NCBI RefSeq assembly: GCF_000423705.1
Contig: NZ_AUIM01000011.1
Coordinates: 124,001 to 188,000 of the forward strand
Source: Stappia stellulata DSM 5886
GTDB taxonomy: Bacteria; Pseudomonadota; Alphaproteobacteria; Rhizobiales; Stappiaceae
DNA length: 64,000 nucleotides
Direction of reading: 5' to 3'
Shown here piece by piece: positions 63,886 to 64,000 of the stretch. Both the position numbers and the translations under genes were made by a program. Under the pieces are notes generated by a model that did not search any database, was not told the origin of the DNA, and saw only the letters and a program-made list of their open reading frames with translations. Positions within the stretch are counted from its first letter, which is position 1, and the number at the start of each line of letters is the position of its first letter.

Positions 63886-64000
63886 TCAATCCCGGAAGAA
63901 GCCGGGGCCGCCGCGTCGTTTCAGCTCCGCGCCGGCGTCCTGTCCGAGCGCGGCCGCATCCGAGGCCGGCCCGTCGCGAAAGGTCTCATGCGCTTCCGAT
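63886..64000 (-). CDS. hemC: Porphobilinogen deaminase (hydroxymethylbilane synthase), C-terminal fragment
   Basis: Thirty-seven codons and a stop at the window edge on the minus strand. The fragment begins EAHETFRDGPASDA and ends RRGGPGFFRD, matching the usual end of Hyphomicrobiales HemC (domain 3). The stop is four bases before the hemD start codon, as in hemC-hemD operons. The identification rests on tail similarity and position only. Confidence 0.75.
   Translation of the reverse strand, partial: SEAHETFRDGPASDAAALGQDAGAELKRRGGPGFFRD

Overview
The window is a high-GC alphaproteobacterial chromosome segment. Its gene orders are typical of Hyphomicrobiales: ffh-chorismate mutase-rpsP-rimM-trmD-rplS, divergent tlpA/argH-lptM-lysA-TIGR02302, etfBA next to hbd with rhomboid and the cobalamin adenosyltransferase, and hemC-hemD-Mic60-hemY. 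CpdR, candidate CtrA boxes and the twin-transmembrane protein agree with this. A Stappia/Labrenzia-like genus is my inference and is not proven. No rRNA, insertion sequence, phage or CRISPR was seen, and almost every gene looks intact.

Layout. 1-7 kb: end of yggS, a TrkH K+ transporter, then the SRP and ribosome-maturation operon. 7-11 kb: ftsEX and, divergently, a zinc-ribbon protein-hpt-cpdR operon, with a CtrA-type box between them. 11-17.7 kb: a DUF4175/TIGR02302 membrane protein, lysA, lptM, argH and divergent tlpA. 17.7-27.4 kb: a small YjfB-like motility protein (CtrA-type box upstream), an acyl-CoA synthetase, hydroxybutyryl-CoA dehydrogenase, the electron-transfer flavoprotein, rhomboid protease, adenosyltransferase, SDR, a UbiH-type hydroxylase and a TesB thioesterase. 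The UbiH/TesB gap is full of hairpins. 27.4-30.1 kb: a His-rich CobW GTPase and a D,D-carboxypeptidase. 30.2-36.8 kb: a complete urease operon (ureDAB-lprI-ureC-gst-ureEFG) behind a GG-N10-GC sigma-54-type promoter. 36.9-44.7 kb: DUF1761 protein, acs, a Tad-type von Willebrand protein (CtrA-type box), an HNH endonuclease, leuC and a DUF2336 protein.

44.8-53.5 kb is the most accessory-looking part. Seven tightly coupled minus-strand genes encode a NicX-like ring-cleaving dioxygenase, an alpha/beta hydrolase, an acyl-CoA-dehydrogenase-fold protein without the usual catalytic Glu, an acyl-CoA ligase and a complete TRAP importer. They diverge from a flavin reductase-MarR pair. I read it as an uncharacterised catabolic island for an N-heteroaromatic or related aromatic acid, probably controlled by the MarR protein at a palindrome in the divergent promoter.

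53.8-64 kb: a two-subunit sodium/solute symporter with a cNMP/CBS/nucleotidyltransferase (DUF294) protein, an unknown membrane protein, tRNA-Thr(CGU), and the heme cluster hemY-Mic60-hemD-hemC, with hemC running off the end.
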